DNA of 64,000 nucleotides from Cryptomeria japonica. Lineage: Eukaryota; Streptophyta; Pinopsida; Cupressales; Cupressaceae. How positions within the stretch are numbered: position 1 is the stretch's first letter; every line of letters starts with the position of its first letter. The translations under genes and the position numbers were made by a program. The notes beneath the pieces are model-generated. The model worked only from the letters and a program-made list of their open reading frames with translations, made no database searches and was not told the origin of the DNA. Location: NCBI RefSeq assembly GCF_030272615.1, contig NC_081414.1, positions 308,121,164 to 308,185,163 on the forward strand. Direction: 5' to 3'. Shown piece by piece: positions 11,849-24,020 of this stretch.

Positions 11849-11850
11849 AT

Positions 11851-11862
11851 TGGTATCAGAGC
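11851..11862 (+). promoter_or_regulatory. Copia primer-binding site (tRNA-iMet type)
   Basis: TGGTATCAGAGC lies two bases after the 5' LTR. It is complementary to the 3' end of plant initiator methionine tRNA, the usual primer for Ty1-copia minus-strand synthesis. Confidence 0.95.
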
Positions 11863-11919
11863 ATCTCAGGTCCTCTTAATCTAAAAGCCTAACAACTTGA
11901 GGAAAAGATCTTGTACATC

Positions 11920-14900
11920 ATGATGAAGAAAGAAGGTTCAAAGTTCAACAAAGATAACTATAGAATATGGAGTGAAAAAATGAAGATTTACATTTAGAGT
12001 CTTGGTAGTCAGTATTGGGATCATATAGAAAATAAGTATATTACACCTACTGGACCCTTGATTGATGATCAGAAGAAAGAACAACAACAAAATCACCAGG
12101 CATTAGAGGCTATTATCAGTTCCTTGTTTGATGCTAAATATGTAGATGTTCATGATCTTGAAACTGTATATGAAGTATGGAAGAAATTAGAAGAGATCTA
12201 TAGCAATGATGAACATGTTAAGATTGCCAAAGAAGAGAGTTTCAGAGGAAAGTTTGATGACATGAGAATGTCTGAAGGTGAGAATATCTAGCAGTATGGT
12301 CAAAGGATTAAAGAGATAGTTAGAGAGATAAAGAGTACAGGAGGGAAAGTGGAAGATGTCACTATAATCAGTAAGGTACTAAGAACCCTGCTATCGGTCT
12401 ATGCTATCCAAGTTGCATCTATTCAAGAGATGAAATTCATTGACAAGACAAAGGTAACCCTTGACTCTATTATTAGCAAACTTATTGCTTTTGAACTAAA
12501 TGGTTATGATGGTAGTGTACATAAATCAGAATCTGCATTTAGAGCTTTTGTCTCTAACTCATCTGTGAGAAGAAGTAGAGATACCGACCATAGCTATGAA
12601 TCTAGATCCAGTAGAGATGCTAAAGATGCAGACAACTTAGTGGAACTTGAAGCATTGTTTGGAAAACAACTCCATAGAGGCACTGGTAAATATAGAGGTA
12701 AGCTACCTTTAAAAAGTTTTGCATGCAACAAGATTGGTCATATAGCAACAAATTGCCCTAATGGTGAAAATGAATACAAGAGAGACAAATTTAAGAAGTA
12801 TAAGGGTAAAGGCAAGAGAGATTGTCTTGTAGATATTGACAGTGGTATTACTAATGAAGAATCTGATGATGATGCTACTGAAGATATTGTGTTTGTAGCT
12901 ATTAAGGAAGAAATATCAAATCAGAAGGCACTAGTATCCAGAATGGATAAATCTGATGATTGGATCATTGATAGTGGTTGTTCACATCACATGACCAATG
13001 ATTGGAGCAAATTTCTTTCCTTGAAGGAATTTTATGGCGGTGTTGTCAGATTTGGCAATGACTCACCCTGTATGGTTAAATGTAAGGGAATTATTTCTCT
13101 TAATGTGAAGAGCAGTGCTAACGATGTCTATTGGGTTGAAGGCCTAAAGCACAATCTTTTAAGTGTGGCACAACTTAATGATAGAGGATACCCACTAGAG
13201 TTTAGAAATGGAATGTGCAAAATCTTTGACAACAAAGGTAAATTGATTGCAACCGGGAAACAGACCAAAGGTAATCTATTTCATCTCAATCCTAAAGTTA
13301 GAAACTGTTTGATTGAAAAATTAGATGATAGATGGCTTTGGCTTAGGATATTTTGTCATATAAATTTTGACAATATTGTTAAAGTAAGCAAGTCTAAGAC
13401 AGTAAGAGGTCTGCCTCAGCTAGACAAACCAGTTAATGCTCTTTGTAAAGAATGTCAACTAGGAAAGATGACTTCTTCAACTTTCAAGAGAAAATCCTTC
13501 TCAGTAGAGAACTTGTTAGATTTGGTTCATACAAATCTATGTGGACCAATAAGAACAAGAAGCATTCAAGGTGACAGATACTTCATGATCTTCACTGATG
13601 ATTGTTCAAGGATGATGTGGGTCACATTCTTGAAGGATAATAATGAATCTTTTGGTAAATTAAAGGCATTCAGAGCCTTAGCTGAGGAAGAGAGTGGAAA
13701 AAAGATAAAATGTCTAAGAACAAATCAAGGCCGTGAATTCACTTTTGTGGAGTTCATTAAGTATTGTGATGATAATGGTATCAAGCGGCAACTTTCTGCA
13801 CCAAGGACACCATAACAAAATGGTATAGTAGAGAGAAACAATCAGTCAGTGGTTGAAGCTGCTAGAACTAAATTGATATAAGGAGGTGTAGCAAAAACAT
13901 TTTGGAAAGAAGCTGTAAGTATAGTTGTTTACACAATGAACTGAGTTCTGGTGAAAAGAGGTAAGGACAAGACCCCATATGAATATTGGTATGGGAGACC
14001 ACCTGATGTTAGCTATTTTAAGATATTTGGAAGCAAATGTTTTATTAAAAGAGGTGATTACATAAGAAAGTTTGAAGCTAAGAGTGATGAAGGCATATTT
14101 CTTGGCTATTCCACCAAGAGTAAGGCCTATAAATGCTTCAACAACTAGACACAAAAAATTGTTGAGAGTGCTGATGTTCATGTAGATGAATGTCCTAAAG
14201 TTTCAGAAGGAACCAGTTCTGAGAAGAAGGATGAACATCCTTACATTTTTCTTTTGGAACCTGAAACTGTTAAATCAGAAACCGGTAAAGAAAATCCTAA
14301 TGTACTTGTTCAACCGGAACAAATGAATTCAGAGGAAGATGATAATGAAGAAGCTAAACCTGAAGAGAATGATCATGTTATTCCTAGGTATGTGAGATTG
14401 AATCACAGTCCTGAACAGATAATTGGAGATAAGGATACCAGTGTACTAACTAGAAGGAGAATAAGAGAGAACTCTTGCATGATCTCCATCTTTAAACCTA
14501 GAAGTGCTAAGGAGGCATTTGGTGATGATCATTGGGTGAAAGCTATGGAGGAGGAGTTGCATCAAATTGAGAAAAACAACACTTGGACCCTGGTACCTCG
14601 ACCGGTAAACAAGAATGTTATAGATACTAAATGGGTGTTCAGAAATAAGTTAAATGATGACGGTGTTGTAATTCACAACTAGGCAAGATTAGTATGCAAA
14701 GGTTATGCGCAAGAAGGAGAGGATTATGGAGAAACTTTTGCACCAGTAGCAAGACTGGAAGGTGTCTGAACATTGCTTGCATTTGTAGCTCATAAGAAGT
14801 TCAAGGTATACCAAATGGATGTTAAGTCTACATTTTTGAATGGGATACTGGAAGAAGAGGTTTATATAGAGCAACTTGATGGTTATGGATTGACAGAAAA

Positions 14901-16027
14901 GGAAGACATGGTATGCAAATTGCATAAAGCTTTGTATGGATTAAAGTAGGCACCTAAAGCATGGTATGAATGACTTCATACTCATCTGATGAAGATAGGA
15001 TTTTCTATAACTAGTGATGACAACAATATTTATCTCAAGTCTGAAGGAGATGAAATACTGGCTAGTGAAGTATTTGTTGATGACATTATATTTGGAGGTA
15101 ATAATGACATGAGTAATTGTTTTGCAGATGAAATGAAGAATGAATTTGAGATGTCATTAGTAGGGGAAATTAAATTTTTCATAGGCTTACAGACACAACA
15201 GATGAAGAATGGTATTTTCATTACTCAATCCAAATATGTGAAAGAGGTTTTGAAGACTTTCAGTAAGGTTGACTATAAACCAGTTGGAACTCCAATGGTT
15301 ACAGGTTGTAAATTGTCCAAAGAAGATGCATCTAAGTCTGTAGATGAAATAGAATACAAGTCAATGATTGACAAATTACACTATGTTGTTCACAGTCAAC
15401 CGGATATTGCCCATGCAATTGGTATTGTTGCTAGATTTTAGAAGAATCCAAAGGAGGCACATCTGATGGCAACAAAAAGAATTTTTAGATATTTGAAAGG
15501 TACTGTTGACTATGGGTTATGGTATCCATATGGTGGAAATTTTGATTTGAAAGCATACACAGATGCTAATTGGGTAGGAAATATTGATGACCAAAAGAGT
15601 ACTACCAGTGGAGCATTCTTTCTAGGAGGAAGGCTAGTTTCATGGAGTAGTAAAAAGCAGAGTTGTACCTCACAATCTACTGTTGAAGCTGAGTATATAG
15701 TAGCTTATATGAATTGAACATAAGCTATGTGGGTGAGACACATTTTGGAAGGTTTGAAGATGGAAATATCAAAACCAAGAAAGATTTTGTGTGACAATAC
15801 AAGTGCAATAAACATTTCAAAAAATCTTGTTTTACACACAAGGACTAAGCACATTGAATTGAAATATCACTTCTTGAGAGAAAAAAGTTCAAAGTAAAGA
15901 TGTTATCTTGGAGCATGTTTTTACCAAGGAGAAGCTGGTAGATATCTTTACCAAACCTCTGCCTAAGACCACTTTCAAGTATCTTAGAAGTCAATTGGGG
16001 GTTGTCCCTCTTCATGAAGTTAGTTGA
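11920..16027 (+). pseudogene. Copia gag-pol polyprotein, single frame with about 13 stops and one frameshift
   Basis: The ATG at 11920 is the first in frame after the PBS. Domains in order: UBN2-type gag (11920-12700); a zinc knuckle whose first Cys is replaced ('FACNKIGHIATNCPN', 12718-12762); protease 'WIIDSGCSHHMT' (12961); integrase with the zinc-binding C-x2-C pair 'CKECQ' (13444) and core motifs 'FTDDCSRM' and 'LRTNQGREF'; RT with 'TWTLVPRP', 'FVDDIIFGG' (15070) and 'GTPMVTGCKL'; RNase H 'YTDANWVG' and 'TVEAEY' (15556-15700), ending in 'PLHEVS' and TGA at 16027. One frame holds from 11920 to about 15885, where an extra A in an A-run shifts it. Stops include TAA in TP(Q)QNG, TAG in LK(Q)AP, TGA in YE(R)LHT and TAG in ARF(Q)KNP; most are C-to-T products of Gln or Arg codons. 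The encoded enzymes would package, integrate and reverse-transcribe the element. Confidence 0.93.
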
Positions 16028-16193
16028 GCATGATGCTGGTTGCATAAGTCCCTGAACCACTTGCAGAATTTTACATGGATTGATGAAGAAGTGGATGTAT
16101 TCTATAGGGGGAGCATCAAGTTGTAGAATGATGTTGATGCATACTGAGAGTAGAATTACATTTTCTTTTTACTTTCACTTTGGCATTGATGTC

Positions 16194-16381
16194 AAAGGGG
16201 GAGAAGAATTATGTGATTGAGGAAAAGAATTATGTGTTTGATTAGGTGAACCAGCGGTAGGCTGAAGACAAACAACAACAAGGTGAATACTTGGTAATGT
16301 AAACCAGGATTCCTATTAACCAATCTCAGCAAAAATTAGAGGTGTTGATATTTGTATTGCCATCAATGCCAAAGGGGGAGA
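16194..16381 (+). promoter_or_regulatory. Copia polypurine tract, with an upstream duplicate
   Basis: AAAGGGGGAGA at 16371-16381 directly precedes the 3' LTR and is the plus-strand primer. A near copy (gatgtcAAAGGGGGAGAA) lies about 175 bp upstream at 16194-16206, both preceded by 'cat(c/t)(a/g)atg(c/t)c'-like sequence. The first may be an older or auxiliary tract. Confidence 0.85.
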
Positions 16382-16382
16382 T

Positions 16383-17800
16383 TGTTGGCATTTTGCATAG
16401 AGATTGCATTAATGATATGTTGTCATTGATGTCAATTGAACTAGCAATGGTATTCATGTTATTGTTGATATTGTTGTTTTTAATATTGGCTAGTAATCAG
16501 TAAGAAGAGCTTTGTGAAAGATGTTATTAACCAGTATGTAAAGTTTGTGAGTTGAACTCGTGAACCGGTGTAAAGGGTTAAACCTTTCTAAGCAATGTAA
16601 CCGATAAACCCTATCGGATGTTAAACCCTAACCGATCAAGTTTGTTGGTTTATTATCTGATAAGCGTTAATGATGGAGACATGTGTGATCATTGTATGAG
16701 GATAAGTTCAAACTATTTTGGTGCGTTTGTTTTTGTCTAGGGAAGGAGCAAAGTAGATTGCATCTAATGCACAACGTGTGATGAGTTACAAAGTCTGATG
16801 AAGCGGCGATCATGGAGTGGTTGGAATTTTCTTGAAGAATGTGAAGAGATTGTCATGTTTTCTAATGGTCAAGATTATACCGACTTGTTTGTAATCTCGA
16901 TGATGAGAATTAGGTTTTTGTTGTGTTGCTGACCTAATTGATTTGTATTTAAGGTCGATGAAGTTGTTTGTAAAGGTTGTTGACAAGATTGATAGAAACC
17001 TGTTGAGTGTGTAGTTGGCTAACTAGTGAATGGATCTGCACTTTGAGTGAAGGAAGATTGAAGCTTAGAAGGATCCAATCAAGAAAATATAGTGCTACTC
17101 AGACAGATCAAGAAAACCTATTGTTTTCTAACAATTACAACAGTAGTAAAATCCCTTAATCGGGTAAGCTCTAGCAAGCTTGGTTACTCATTAAATCCTC
17201 TAACAAGGTGGTCCATTTGCTTGGATTCTTAAATCCTCCAATGAGGTTACTCCTAATAGGGTATTGTGCTTTTCATCAAGGCATATTTGTAAATTCCCTA
17301 ACCGGGTGATTCCTAACCAAAATTAGTTCTTAACAAGACATTGTAAAGCTTTAACAGGCTTGGCTCCTAACAGGGCGAACTTTAGAAGAGTTCAGATAGC
17401 TATCCTTGTGAGTCTCATCTCACCGTGGTTTTTACCTATTTGGGTTTTCCACATATAAACATTTGTGTCAAGTGGTGAATGCTTTTGTGGTTATGATCTT
17501 CTTTGTTGATTTGATTAACTTTTGATAAGGCATGATAAGTAGAAGCATTGAAAGATGAATATGCTGAGTTATGATTAAACATTGTTAATATTTACAAGAT
17601 TGAAATTGTTTACTGTTAAGTTGTCATAACAGTTAAACCGGTTAATGTCAAGTATTCTTATGAATATTGATCTTAACTAAGATATGTTTACTTTGTGTGA
17701 ATGAGTTTGAGATTGGGAACCTTGTATCAGGTTTTCATTATACTGAGTCACCCCCCCTCTCAGTATTCTATCAGATACTTATTCTTTCATCATACCATCA
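16383..17800 (+). repeat. Copia 3' LTR
   Basis: It is 1418 bp and colinear with 10426-11848, with scattered substitutions and short indels. Most AACCGGT motifs of the U3 are mutated here (for example AACTAGC, AATCAGT, AACCAGT, AACCGAT), mainly by loss of the central CG. It is followed by the AGGCC target duplicate. Confidence 0.95.
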
Positions 17801-19302
17801 AGGCCAATAATGATGAAATCTTAGCACTTTTGTGTCTTAGATAGATTACTATTCAGAATATACCTCTGATTTTGTGGAAATGGGTCCCTAAAACCCTAGA
17901 ATCTATTGGCAATGTATTGAGGATGGATGAATCCCCAACCTTTCTTCCACACATGGATGCAAGAATATTGGTTTCTATTAAACCTGGGCTTGATTTTCTG
18001 AAAGAACTAAAAATTGAACTTGATGAGGATTCAGTTATCTACCCCATTGAATTCTTGGGTGGCATAAATGCTTGTTTTCTTTGTAGAAAAGAGGGACATA
18101 TAAGGAAGCAATGCCCCCTCTTGAGATCTAATAGGAAGTCTACTAAGCCTCCCATGAAGAGTAGACCCTCTAATAAACCTAAACCTAATAGCGAGGGCAT
18201 TTCTAGTTCTTGTTCTCTGGACCTATGTAAAACCCCATACTTTATCCCTCCCTCTAAAGTTAATCCTAAGCCTTCCACCACCTTCGCTGAAAGCTTGTCT
18301 GTCGTTTTTGGCCCTACGACCTTTGATAATGGTTGTAAGGCTTCCATCATTCAAGACCTTGATAACCTCCATGATGTTGTTAAGAAGGCCAATTTCCCTA
18401 AAATCTTTGTCCCTCTTTCTATCTTGGAAGCCAATTTGCAGGAGCCTGTGACCCATACCCACTTTCCTAACACGTGATTTTAAATGCACATCAAATTATT
18501 CTTGAAAAAATCAAAAGAATTTCTAATATTCAAAAAATAATTGAAACTCAAATAAGCTTTGGGCTTGATATTAATAATAAAGCAATTAACAATTTCAATT
18601 TGATTGAGAAAAATGTCCCTATGACCTCCCCTATCAGGGATGAGATCACGATTCTGGATAGGGAAGCTTTTGACCCCATTACTAACCTAGATATGGCTAG
18701 TGGAGGGGGGATGATTGAGTTAAAGTCTGGGAAATTAGAGCAAATTCCTAGTGCTCTAAATAATGAGTCAAAGGAGAGCCTAAACAAGATTAACAATACT
18801 CATGAGTTAATTGAGACTTAGCATGATTGTAATAAAGTTGAAATTTATGATCCTCCTCCCTCTTCTACCCTCATTTATGAGATTATTGAGGCCTCGGGAC
18901 TTGCTATCTAGGGTTGTGAGCTTGTACCTATAGGAGGAGATCATGAGGATGATAGGGATGACCATAAGAGGGATGGTATTGAAAATTGTTGTCTAGAAGA
19001 ATGTAAGGGGATCAGTTGAGCTATTGTTCCTTTCAAAGGCACTTCTGATTTAGGTTTAATTGAGGAAGTCATGAAGGAGTATGGTGCAAAAAAGGCTAAA
19101 GAAAAGGTTGGCCCTATTTAAAAATAAAAACAAGACTAAGAAAGATAATTCTACTCCATTGGAAGCAAAACAAATGTTTGAATTTAAGAAGAAGAGAGGC
19201 AGACCCAGTGGGTCTATTGCTAGCATGGTAGAAAGAAGGGTATCTCAAGGTACATTGCCCAAATTTTATAGAACATTCAAGGCACCAATGGATATTGAAT
19301 GA
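17801..19302 (+). pseudogene. LINE-2 ORF1, C-terminal part
   Basis: This resumes LINE-2 after the copia insertion. 'IPLILWKWVPKTLESIG' and 'PHMDARILVSIKPG' (17855-17990) match the DUF4283-adjacent region of LINE ORF1. A clean CCHC zinc knuckle 'CFLCRKEGHIRKQC' lies at 18071-18112. A Pro/Ser/Lys-rich segment follows to 18475, then a hydrophilic tail in shifted frames to about 19302 (ending 'RTFKAPMDIE'). Function: nucleic-acid-binding partner of the LINE ribonucleoprotein. A stop at about 17841 and frameshifts near 18475 and 19080 break it. Confidence 0.82.
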
Positions 19303-19311
19303 TAATCTATC

Positions 19312-20711
19312 ATGGATTTGAATTGCGTCTCCTAGAATGTCAAGGAATTGGAATCCCCGGAAAAAAAATATGTTGTGAAGATATTCTTCAGATTATATAA
19401 GAATGTGGACATTCTCCTTTTACAAGAGATAAAGGAATTCAAATTTTCATTAGACATTAATTTGAGATGTATTTGAAGGGATGTTGAGTAATTTACCACT
19501 AAAAATACTCGTGCCAAGGGAGTAGTTTCCATTTTGATTAGCAATAAATGGAGTAAACATGTATCTAGATGGGGTTGCTTTCCCTACAATAGAGTAGTTT
19601 GGGTGATTTTGAAGTAAAAAGATATGGAGATTGGTATTTCATCAATATATGCATCTAATGATCACAAGGATAGGATTGAGTTATGAAACTAGATGGCTTA
19701 GTTGGAAGAGATTCATTGGGCAATTGGGGGTGACTTCAATATGATAGAGATCCCCTCAGATAAAGTTGGTGGCAAGAAATTTGAGTGGAAGGGGGAGGAA
19801 AAACTATTTTGGAGTTCCAAATGATTAATAAGTTGATACTGTTTGATTTGATGGATGGAAATAAGAGTGAGGTTAATGATTTGTGGTTTACATGGTGCAA
19901 TTATCAACAAGGTTAAAACATGATTTATAGCAAACTTGATAGGTTTTATGCGAACAAGGATGTCTTGTAGTTCATGAAGAATAGTATGGGGGGTTGGTTG
20001 AAGGTTATCTGTTACACCCTTTTAGACCATCACCCCATACAAATGGTGATCTCTTTTTGTGATTCCCCTATGACCCGTATAAGACATAGGGAGGCTTTTG
20101 CCCTGAATTCTATATTGTTTATGGATGAAGATGTTTCCCAAGCAATATATATCATTAGACAGTTTAATAAATGGAATTTAGAATTACATAGTGCTAGAGA
20201 TAGGTGGATTCAAAGTGTGAATAGCTGGAGGGTGCTCTTTCAGACAATGGAGAAAAAAAAGGCCAAGGAACTAAGGTGGGAGGAGGCAAAAATGCATAGT
20301 AAGCTTATAAGAGAAGAATAATGTATTCAAAATCACCCCTCTAACCCAGATGCCAAAGAATCCCTTACCCAGGCCAAAGATGCTCTGAGAAAGATTCAGA
20401 ATATTATAATTAAAGGCCTCAAGACAAGATCTAGAATGAACTGGCTAGAACATGGTGATAAGGGTTCCAAGTTTTTTTTCCAAATTCTTAAAAGAAAGGA
20501 AGCAAAAGAGAAGATTGATAGTATCTAGGAAGACAATAGGAACATCACTGACCAGACAAATATATAGAAATATTTTACGTATTTCTATAGCAAGTTGTTC
20601 ATCTTTGAAGATGACGAGCAAGGAAAAAAGAGAGCAAGAGATAAGATTAGAAACATCATTCCTAAATGAATCAACAGGGAGGATGTTGAAAGGATCAGTA
20701 AGGAAATTAAC
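19312..20711 (+). pseudogene. LINE-2 ORF2, endonuclease and pre-RT region
   Basis: The ATG at 19312 gives 'MDLNCVS' then a stop (TGG to TAG) in the SWN motif. 'LLLQEIKEF' holds the catalytic Glu, 'GISSIYASNDHKD' and 'AIGGDFNMIE' are endonuclease blocks (19620-19750), 'KLDRFYAN' precedes 'LDHHPIQMV' (about 20016-20045). The linker 'LEHGDKGSKFFFQILKRK' at 20447-20500 is the conserved block before the RT palm. It has at least eight in-frame stops. It is homologous to LINE-1 ORF2 throughout. The RT itself follows the gypsy insertion at 37204. Confidence 0.86.
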
Positions 20712-20993
20712 ATAGAACATGGGGGCTTCACTGGCTAGGCAATATTATATCATGTGCATTCATATTGGGGGATTTAATATCCAAAAAATGAGGGTACAAT
20801 ATATTACCTATCGATGAAAATAGGGGCTTTTTAATTTAGGCTATGAAAAATACAATATCTAGTGAAAATAGGGGGCTTTTAATTTAGGTTTTGTATTAGG
20901 AGGGGGTGACAAAAAAGGAGTTTTGGGTAATATTTTTTGCAAATAGGGGGATTTTTTTAGCATGCCATGAATGTATGCGCTATAACCCAAGTT
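20712..20993. other. Unassigned 280-bp stretch between LINE-2 and the gypsy LTR
   Basis: LINE-2 coding similarity stops near 20711 ('SKEINIEH') and resumes just after the gypsy element ('SNEKSPGSDG'). The DNA between does not match the homologous LINE-1 region. It contains an imperfect internal direct repeat (gaaaatagggg(g)cttttaatttagg at about 20815-20840 and 20865-20890). It may be a small earlier insertion; I cannot define its ends. Confidence 0.45.
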
Positions 20994-20998
20994 CACTA

Positions 20999-21778
20999 TG
21001 TAGACACCTAAAATTGTCATGTCTAATTAAATAAATATTTTATTTATTTAATTATCTAAGCTTAATTCTTCTATTAATTAAATAAATCTTTATTTATTTA
21101 ATTAATTCATTTATCCTCTTCTAGCCTTATTTCTCATTTAAATAAATACATTTATTTATTTAAATTATCCTTTTCCTAAATTAAATAAATATCTTATTTA
21201 TTTAATTTATCCCACTTCTTCTATTAATTAAATAAATCTTTATTTATTTAATTAATTCATTAACCTTTTCTACCCATGACACATGTCATTCATCTCTTAA
21301 TTCATACACTACCTACCCCTTTCATTATTTTATTATTTCCTCTACCTACCCTCTAATCATAGCCGACCTCCTTTTACACCTCTCAATCTTATCCCTCCAT
21401 TTCATATTGTGTCTTCTATATAAGGAGATACTTCCTTCATTATCAGACCCTAATCACTGAGCCTAAGGAATCAATTTATGCAATTGTCTACACTACTATC
21501 CTACTTGCAACCACATTCCATTCTTTGTTGAGCTCTTGTGCATATAAAATCTGAGAGCAAATATATCAAGCAAGATCAATGGAGATAGGAAGAATGGAGA
21601 TCCAAACCCTATTGGACATGTGATGGTATAATCTTTGTGATTTCATTTGATTTGCATTGTCTTAGGTAATCTTCATATGTTATGGTGGATCTTTGTTGTT
21701 GTTAGGCTAGGGTTTTGTGGTTGAATTCATTTAGCCTTTCAATATTGTTATTATCATTATCCATTTTCACCATATACA
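20999..21778 (+). repeat. Gypsy 5' LTR
   Basis: It is 780 bp, TG...CA. The U3 (21024-21262) is a run of AT-rich palindromes, including a 45-bp block repeated at about 21072 and 21222 that can fold on itself (ttaattaaataaa...tttatttaattaa). A TATA-like box (tctatataagg) lies at about 21415-21425, placing R/U5 downstream. Differences from the 3' LTR are at about 21316, 21487, 21518, 21551, 21570 and 21632. Confidence 0.97.
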
Positions 21779-24020
21779 TTTTGGCATGCCTGGTGGGACT
21801 CTTGTCCCCTTTTTGCATTTAACATCTTGTTGCAGATTTTGTATTTTGTAGTTGCAGATCTGACATTTTCGGCAACATTTTCGACATTTTCGTGTCTGCG
21901 CACTTTCGGATCGCGTTTTTGATTTTCTGGCGCATCTGCGACATCTGGAGCCGCGTCTGTGTTATTGGCAATATTTTATTTTGCAGGTTCTAGGAAAGCG
22001 CGTCTATGCTGTAAAGTCATGTCTGAGATGTTTTTATCTGTGTCTGTGTCCAGGAAGCGCATCTGAGTTCTGTTGTCGCGTCTGTGTCTCATAGAACCGC
22101 GTCTGTGTCACCCAGTCACGTCTGTGTTTACTAGTTATAAATTTTGGATTTTTACTGATTCAGTTTTTGGATTTTGCATTTCGGGTTTCAGATCTGGTTT
22201 ATTTTGAGCTAACATTTTTAGATCTAGCTAACAAAATCGGTGCAGCTTGCCTTGGAAACTAAATCGTTTGGTTGAAGGCCCCTATTTTCACAAAGTCTTT
22301 TGGGTTTAAAATTTACCTAACTTGTGTGCTTGTAGGAAAGGGTGATTATTTGAAACAATCCAAACTACTAACAACTCTTTGTTGTAGATCCTTGGCAAGG
22401 GTTTTTGGATTTTTATTGTGTGCCTTGTTTTCATAGACTAGCAAACACTTCAATTGGTGCACTAAAACTGAATCATTGTCTTTTGTGTCTTGAGCAATAG
22501 GCTCTTTTTGTTTAATCTTTAGAGGGCCTATCTTCCTGTGTGGTCATTAGGACTACTAGTGAGAAGAGAACGACCCAAGTGGTAGCGAGGAAAACCCACC
22601 TCTTCCGAACCACTATAAACAACTGTATTCATGGTGAAAACTATGGATAACGTGTGCTGATTAGTTCATACCGACACTATGTCTCCCCATAAACCCGTTT
22701 GATCAAATTTATTTGATCAGTTGTAGGGCGTAACCCCTACCGGCTAGGAGCCTTCTTTATTTATAGAGCTGAAAGTGCCACATGTATGGCCACACGAGCG
22801 GATGCCCTTACTAGCACCTTTTTTGTTTTAGAAGCCCAAATCCTTCTAGTTGTTGGGGCAAGAGGTTGGACCTCTGGTAGCGGCCCACACACATACGGTT
22901 CTTAGTAGAGATACAAAGTTTGCCACAGGGAGTTTTCATGGGGACTAATGCTTGGCTGACCCGAGAAGTGAGTGCCGAGGGTGGAGCTAGTGAGGTCAAG
23001 CATCTAAGTATCCGCTCTGAATAGCGTAGCCTTGGGGGTAAAACCCCATGTGGGATCAACAACTATTGTCTTGGCCAACCATAAGAATTGTGCTTGACTT
23101 ATGTTAAACATTCAAAACATTCAAGACCAAACAACAAAACATTGTGTCTTTTGTGTCTTCAAGTGTATGCAAAAGATTTTTACATCAAACAACACACTTT
23201 TATTAGAGTCATTTTGAGTCCAAACACTTGCAAACATTGAATCCTCATCAACACTGTGTCCTCTTGTCATGAAAAAACAGTCAAACAGTCAGATTTGGTC
23301 ACAACAAAATGACTTCATAGATTGGAAAAAATTGCACAAATTTTATAGAAACATGTCTGTGTCGGACATAATATCGTCTGTGTTGTATAACCGCGTTTGT
23401 GAAGGGCAGAATCACGTCTGTGTTCCAACAGTCAACATTACATTTGGTAAAAAATCTCAGAAGCGTGTCTGTGTTAAACAGAGCCGCATCTGTGTCGGGA
23501 AACCGCATTTGTGAAGTATACAGGTGTGTCTGTATTCAGAATTGAAAAATTGTTACAGTCCAGCAAACAAACATAGTTAGTTTCAGAATTCTTGAGCTTC
23601 CTAGGTCATTTCTCCAGGGTTCATCTAGCATTCAACCTGTCTTTGGGTCTCACAAAATCCATCATTGCTTCACATCTCACTTTATAGTCACATTTGTCTA
23701 AACTTGAGTCAAAAAGTCGCTTGTCCTCATCATACTTTGTAAACACACTACATACAACAACACTTTGCTAAGTGGTCCCTCATCAAGGTTTCTTACCTTT
23801 GGGTCTCATTTGGTCTTACTTCGAGTTAAGGTCAACTTACCTCATCAAGAGAAACTATCCTCTCTTTGGAAGTCACGCCTACTCTACTACATAATACTTG
23901 GTGTCACACTTTGGACATTGCAAGTACACTTCAGATTCATTTACATTCCATTCAACTCTTGGTCTCCCATACTCTTTCCATTTTCATCTAGTCTCACACA
24001 TCTTGGTCAATACCTAGTTC
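21779..24020 (+). other. Gypsy leader with PBS region and 'GCGTCTGTGT' repeat clusters
   Basis: The PBS is expected directly after the LTR (TTTGGCATGCCTGGTGGGAC, 21779-21798); I could not assign the tRNA. Two clusters of a degenerate motif GCG(C)(A)TCTGTGT occur at about 21895-22135 and 23355-23535. The rest, including a fairly GC-richer block at 22560-23060, is non-coding with short ORFs only. The same motif occurs in reverse complement inside the antisense gene's intron (35640-35910). Confidence 0.7.

Larger units (their letters stand above)
10426..17800 (+). mobile_element. Complete Ty1-copia retrotransposon (decayed), inserted in LINE-2 ORF1
   Basis: The element runs TGTTGG...CCATCA, 7375 bp, between perfect 5-bp target duplications AGGCC at 10421-10425 and 17801-17805. 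It has two LTRs (1423 and 1418 bp), a tRNA-iMet-type PBS, one gag-pol reading frame in copia order (gag, protease, integrase, RT, RNase H), and a polypurine tract. Domain sequence resembles the Tork/TAR group. The LTRs differ at several percent of positions by eye, so the insertion is older than the gypsy element. Numerous in-frame stops make it non-autonomous. Confidence 0.96.

Noticed and set aside
12289-15723. Alternative genetic code (TAG/TAA read as Gln)
   Set aside because: Several stops sit at Gln positions, but others sit at Arg (TGA) and Trp (TAG) positions and both LINE and LTR coding frames use normal Gln codons throughout. C-to-T decay explains all three classes.
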